The notes below the pieces were generated by a model. The model did no database searches. It was not told where the DNA came from and saw only the letters and a program-made list of their open reading frames with translations. From the NCBI GenBank assembly GCA_934255435.1, contig CAKQNZ010000081.1, positions 1 to 8,550 of the forward strand: 8,550 nt of DNA, in the 5' to 3' direction. Positions 6,784 through 8,550 of the stretch are shown in pieces; position 1 is the stretch's first letter; each line of letters opens with the position of its first letter. This stretch comes from an uncultured Clostridia bacterium. GTDB lineage: Bacteria > Bacillota > Clostridia > Peptostreptococcales > Anaerovoracaceae. The translations under genes and the position numbers were made by a program.

Positions 6784-7989
6784 CTACTGCTTATTGAACT
6801 TTATCGTTATCGGACATATCTCTGCTATGGTCCCCACACGCATATCAGGTCCGAAAATACCTACTCCTGAAGTAACTATATTATGCATACCGTTTTTATT
6901 GAGATACCCGTATGAATTTTCCCATGCAAGTGCTGTGGTGAGATTCCCCGGGAACATCTGTCCGTCATGGGTATGTCCGCACAGATCCACATCCACGCCT
7001 GCAGACGACAGTTCTCCCAGCTCATCCGGCTCATGAGCTATGACGATGACGGGCTTCGAACTGTCCAGGCTTTCTATTATCTGCTCCGGAGTCTTTCTCT
7101 TACTGATACCCCTGCCCGGATGCTTTGAATCAGCTCTGCCGTATATGTATACGCTGTCATCTATGAGGACGCTGTCATCCTGCAGCAGTTTTATGCCTGC
7201 TTCATCAAGGAAAACATCCATCCTCGGATCACTCTCTTTTTTCTCTTTGCTTTTGAACGTGAATCCCGCCAGTATCTTTTCTTTTATGTCATGATTGCCG
7301 TAGCAGGCGTATACTCCGTACCTGCTTTTTATCTTTCTGAATGTCGCCACAAGCTTGTCCGGATCTTCAATGGCATCGTAATCATTGTCGAAAATATCTC
7401 CTGCTATGACAACTACATCAGGATCCTGAGCATTTATCTTCTTTACCATATTCGATATATGGTCTGTGCCTATACTGTATCCCATATGAAGATCAGCCAC
7501 CAGCACGACCTTCATGGAGTCCAGTCTGCCTCCTGACTTGTCTACAGTGATGTCGTAGTCCGTCGTCCGTATGATCCCGGCGTTCACCATGCCGTATACG
7601 CCTATGACGGCGATGACTGCCATACAGACAGCACCGGATACCACGAACGTCCGTCTCGATCTCAGTTTCGTCTGTTCCAGCCCTTTCTTCCTGTATATGG
7701 TCTTCACGATAACTTTGATAAGGTCAGCTATCGCCACCACAAAGATTATATAAAGCAGGAATCCCAGCCAGTAGTTCTCGATGTGCTTGGCAAATCGGTG
7801 TAGCCCCTCTGGCAGATCCGCAAGTCCTGCCAGCATACTGAATGCTGCCAGTGCATACAGCGTTATGATCACTGCATGTACCCATTTTTTGTGGAAAAAT
7901 CCGTGACAGGCTTTCAGCCACCTGATGAGCCATATAAGGATATATATATTCAGTGCTATATAAAACGGTGCTATCACGAATGCTAACAT
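6784..7989 (-). CDS. Membrane-anchored metallophosphoesterase (calcineurin-like)
   Basis: A 401-residue protein with four predicted N-terminal membrane segments (about 4-24, 37-58, 73-96, 114-136) and a calcineurin-like phosphoesterase domain (about 158-397). The two-metal site is complete: D166-L-H168, GDIFD (197-201), GNHD (231-234), H319 in AHEP, and GHTHDGQ (338-344). It resembles the YkuE/YaeI group of membrane-associated phosphoesterases, whose members act on lipid or nucleotide phosphates. The substrate here is unknown. Basic residues after segments 1 and 3 suggest, by the positive-inside rule, that the catalytic domain faces outside; this is an inference. The ATG at 7987-7989 has AAGGAG 5 nt upstream. 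It is the first gene of a two-gene unit with the DUF975-CmpB protein, behind a good promoter and an A/T-rich dyad in the leader. Confidence 0.93.
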   Translation of the reverse strand: MLAFVIAPFYIALNIYILIWLIRWLKACHGFFHKKWVHAVIITLYALAAFSMLAGLADLPEGLHRFAKHIENYWLGFLLYIIFVVAIADLIKVIVKTIYRKKGLEQTKLRSRRTFVVSGAVCMAVIAVIGVYGMVNAGIIRTTDYDITVDKSGGRLDSMKVVLVADLHMGYSIGTDHISNMVKKINAQDPDVVVIAGDIFDNDYDAIEDPDKLVATFRKIKSRYGVYACYGNHDIKEKILAGFTFKSKEKKESDPRMDVFLDEAGIKLLQDDSVLIDDSVYIYGRADSKHPGRGISKRKTPEQIIESLDSSKPVIVIAHEPDELGELSSAGVDVDLCGHTHDGQMFPGNLTTALAWENSYGYLNKNGMHNIVTSGVGIFGPDMRVGTIAEICPITIKFNKQ

Positions 7990-8010
7990 TGTCTCTCCTT
8001 TGCTGCGTCT

Positions 8011-8041
8011 TATTTTACATAATGTGGTTTATGTGAAAATA
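8011..8041 (-). repeat. A/T-rich 12-bp inverted repeat in the phosphoesterase leader
   Basis: Arms at 8011-8022 (TATTTTACATAA) and 8029-8041 are fully complementary except for one unpaired base, G8035 on the plus strand, with a 6-base centre. It lies between the predicted transcription start (near 8046) and the ribosome binding site. No T-tract follows on either strand, so it is not a terminator. An operator or leader hairpin is possible. Confidence 0.55.
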
Positions 8042-8052
8042 CATACAAAAAA

Positions 8053-8081
8053 ATTATAATACATGAACTAACATAATTCAA
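8053..8081 (-). promoter_or_regulatory. Promoter for the phosphoesterase and DUF975-CmpB genes
   Basis: On the minus strand, TTGAAT (8076-8081, 4 of 6) is followed by 17 bases and a perfect TATAAT (8053-8058). Transcription would start near 8046, about 57 nt before the phosphoesterase ATG. The -35 element touches the T-tract of the upstream argF terminator. Confidence 0.65.
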
Positions 8082-8113
8082 ACAAAAATCCGCACCCTGA
8101 TACAAGATGCGGA
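8081..8113 (-). terminator. Intrinsic terminator after the ornithine carbamoyltransferase gene
   Basis: The minus strand shows TCCGCATC and GGTGCGGA (8106-8113 and 8089-8096), an 8-bp stem with one U-G pair and a 9-nt loop, followed by TTTTTGTTTG. It lies about 35 nt after the TAG stop at 8149-8151. Confidence 0.88.
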
Positions 8114-8148
8114 CCCTTATTTCTTTTATGTATTTACGTTTGTATGCA

Positions 8149-8550
8149 CTATGCTACGGTAGCTACTACCACCGACTTTATCGTGTGCATCCTGTTCTCA
8201 GCTTCATCGAACACTTTGGAATAACTGCTCCTGAATACTTCGTCGGTGACTTCACGTATATCATATCCCCGTTCCATCTGTTCCTTTGCCATTTTCGTCT
8301 CGAAATCATGGAATGACGGCAGGCAATGCATAAAAATTGCTGTTTCTTTTGCCATGCTCATCACACGTTTATTTACCTGATAATCTTTCAAAAGTTTAAT
8401 TCGTGTTTCCCATACTTCATCCGGTTCCCCCATGGATACCCAGATATCTGTGTAAATAATATCTGCATTTGCAGCGCCTTCCTCCACATTTTCAGTCAGA
8501 GTCACCGTGCATCCGTTTTCTGTCGCAATTTCTCTGGCCTTTTCTACCAG
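8149..8550 (-). CDS. argF: Ornithine carbamoyltransferase, C-terminal part (start beyond window)
   Basis: The last 133 residues of ornithine carbamoyltransferase, which makes citrulline from ornithine and carbamoyl phosphate (arginine synthesis), or runs in reverse in the arginine deiminase pathway. The reading frame is open to base 8550. Visible signatures are DIIYTDIWVSMGE, the catalytic Cys motif FMHCLPSFHD, EVTDEVFRS and VFDEAENRMHTIK near the end. These are the conserved C-terminal ornithine-binding half. The sequence does not decide between the anabolic ArgF and the catabolic ArcB form: no arc gene (arcA, arcC, arcD) lies downstream, which slightly favours argF. The gene is last in its transcript, as a strong terminator follows directly. 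Its promoter and N-terminal half are outside the window. Confidence 0.93.
   Translation of the reverse strand: MVEKAREIATENGCTVTLTENVEEGAANADIIYTDIWVSMGEPDEVWETRIKLLKDYQVNKRVMSMAKETAIFMHCLPSFHDFETKMAKEQMERGYDIREVTDEVFRSSYSKVFDEAENRMHTIKSVVVATVA

Noticed and set aside
8062..8083. Possible ArgR box near the argF terminator (TGAA and TTCA half-sites)
   Set aside because: The half-sites are about three bases too far apart for the ARG box, and the site lies downstream of argF rather than at its promoter.
8149..8505. Short 118-residue carbamoyltransferase starting at the GTG at 8503-8505
   Set aside because: The same frame stays open to base 8550 and the upstream residues continue the enzyme, so this is only the tail of a gene whose start lies outside the window.
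1..8550. Defence system, mobile element, CRISPR array or biosynthetic cluster
   Set aside because: No transposase, integrase, nuclease, toxin-antitoxin pair, direct repeat array or synthase domain was found; all genes are housekeeping or envelope genes on one strand.

Overview
The window reads as chromosomal core DNA of an anaerobic Gram-positive bacterium, most likely class Clostridia. The best clue is the fusion of IspH (last enzyme of the MEP isoprenoid pathway) to ribosomal protein S1, an architecture known mainly from Clostridia. Strong AAGGAG ribosome binding sites, a four-domain S1, and DUF975 and CmpB-type membrane domains agree with this. I cannot name a genus. No mobile element, phage gene, CRISPR array, tRNA or rRNA was seen.

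Every gene lies on the minus strand, so transcription runs from high to low coordinates. In that order: (1) the 3' end of an ornithine carbamoyltransferase gene, closed by a clear intrinsic terminator (8081-8113). (2) A two-gene membrane unit behind a good sigma-A-type promoter (8053-8081): a membrane-anchored metallophosphoesterase and a DUF975-CmpB fusion protein 10 nt behind it. A weak hairpin overlaps the end of the second gene. (3) A three-gene unit: a SPOR-domain membrane protein, the AAA+ ATPase RarA, and the IspH-S1 fusion, whose start codon lies inside the end of rarA. It is closed by a strong terminator (949-986). (4) A DUF523 gene with a divergent shikimate-kinase-like gene cut by the window edge; the kinase's ribosome binding site is formed by the last codons of DUF523. 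All gaps between genes are under 160 bases, so no long gene-free stretch exists.

The most interesting observation is inside the IspH-S1 gene. Just before the junction of the two domains there is a near-consensus promoter (TTGAAA, 17 bases, TAGAAT), then an AAGGAGGT ribosome binding site, then an in-frame ATG at 2152 that would give a free 377-residue S1. Isoleucine codon use also switches near this point: ATA is 20 of 28 before residue 273 and 3 of 29 after it. Together these suggest that S1 is also made as a separate, more abundant protein from a nested gene. The rest is mostly ordinary housekeeping content. The envelope-related genes (phosphoesterase, DUF975-CmpB, SPOR protein) have unknown specific roles.
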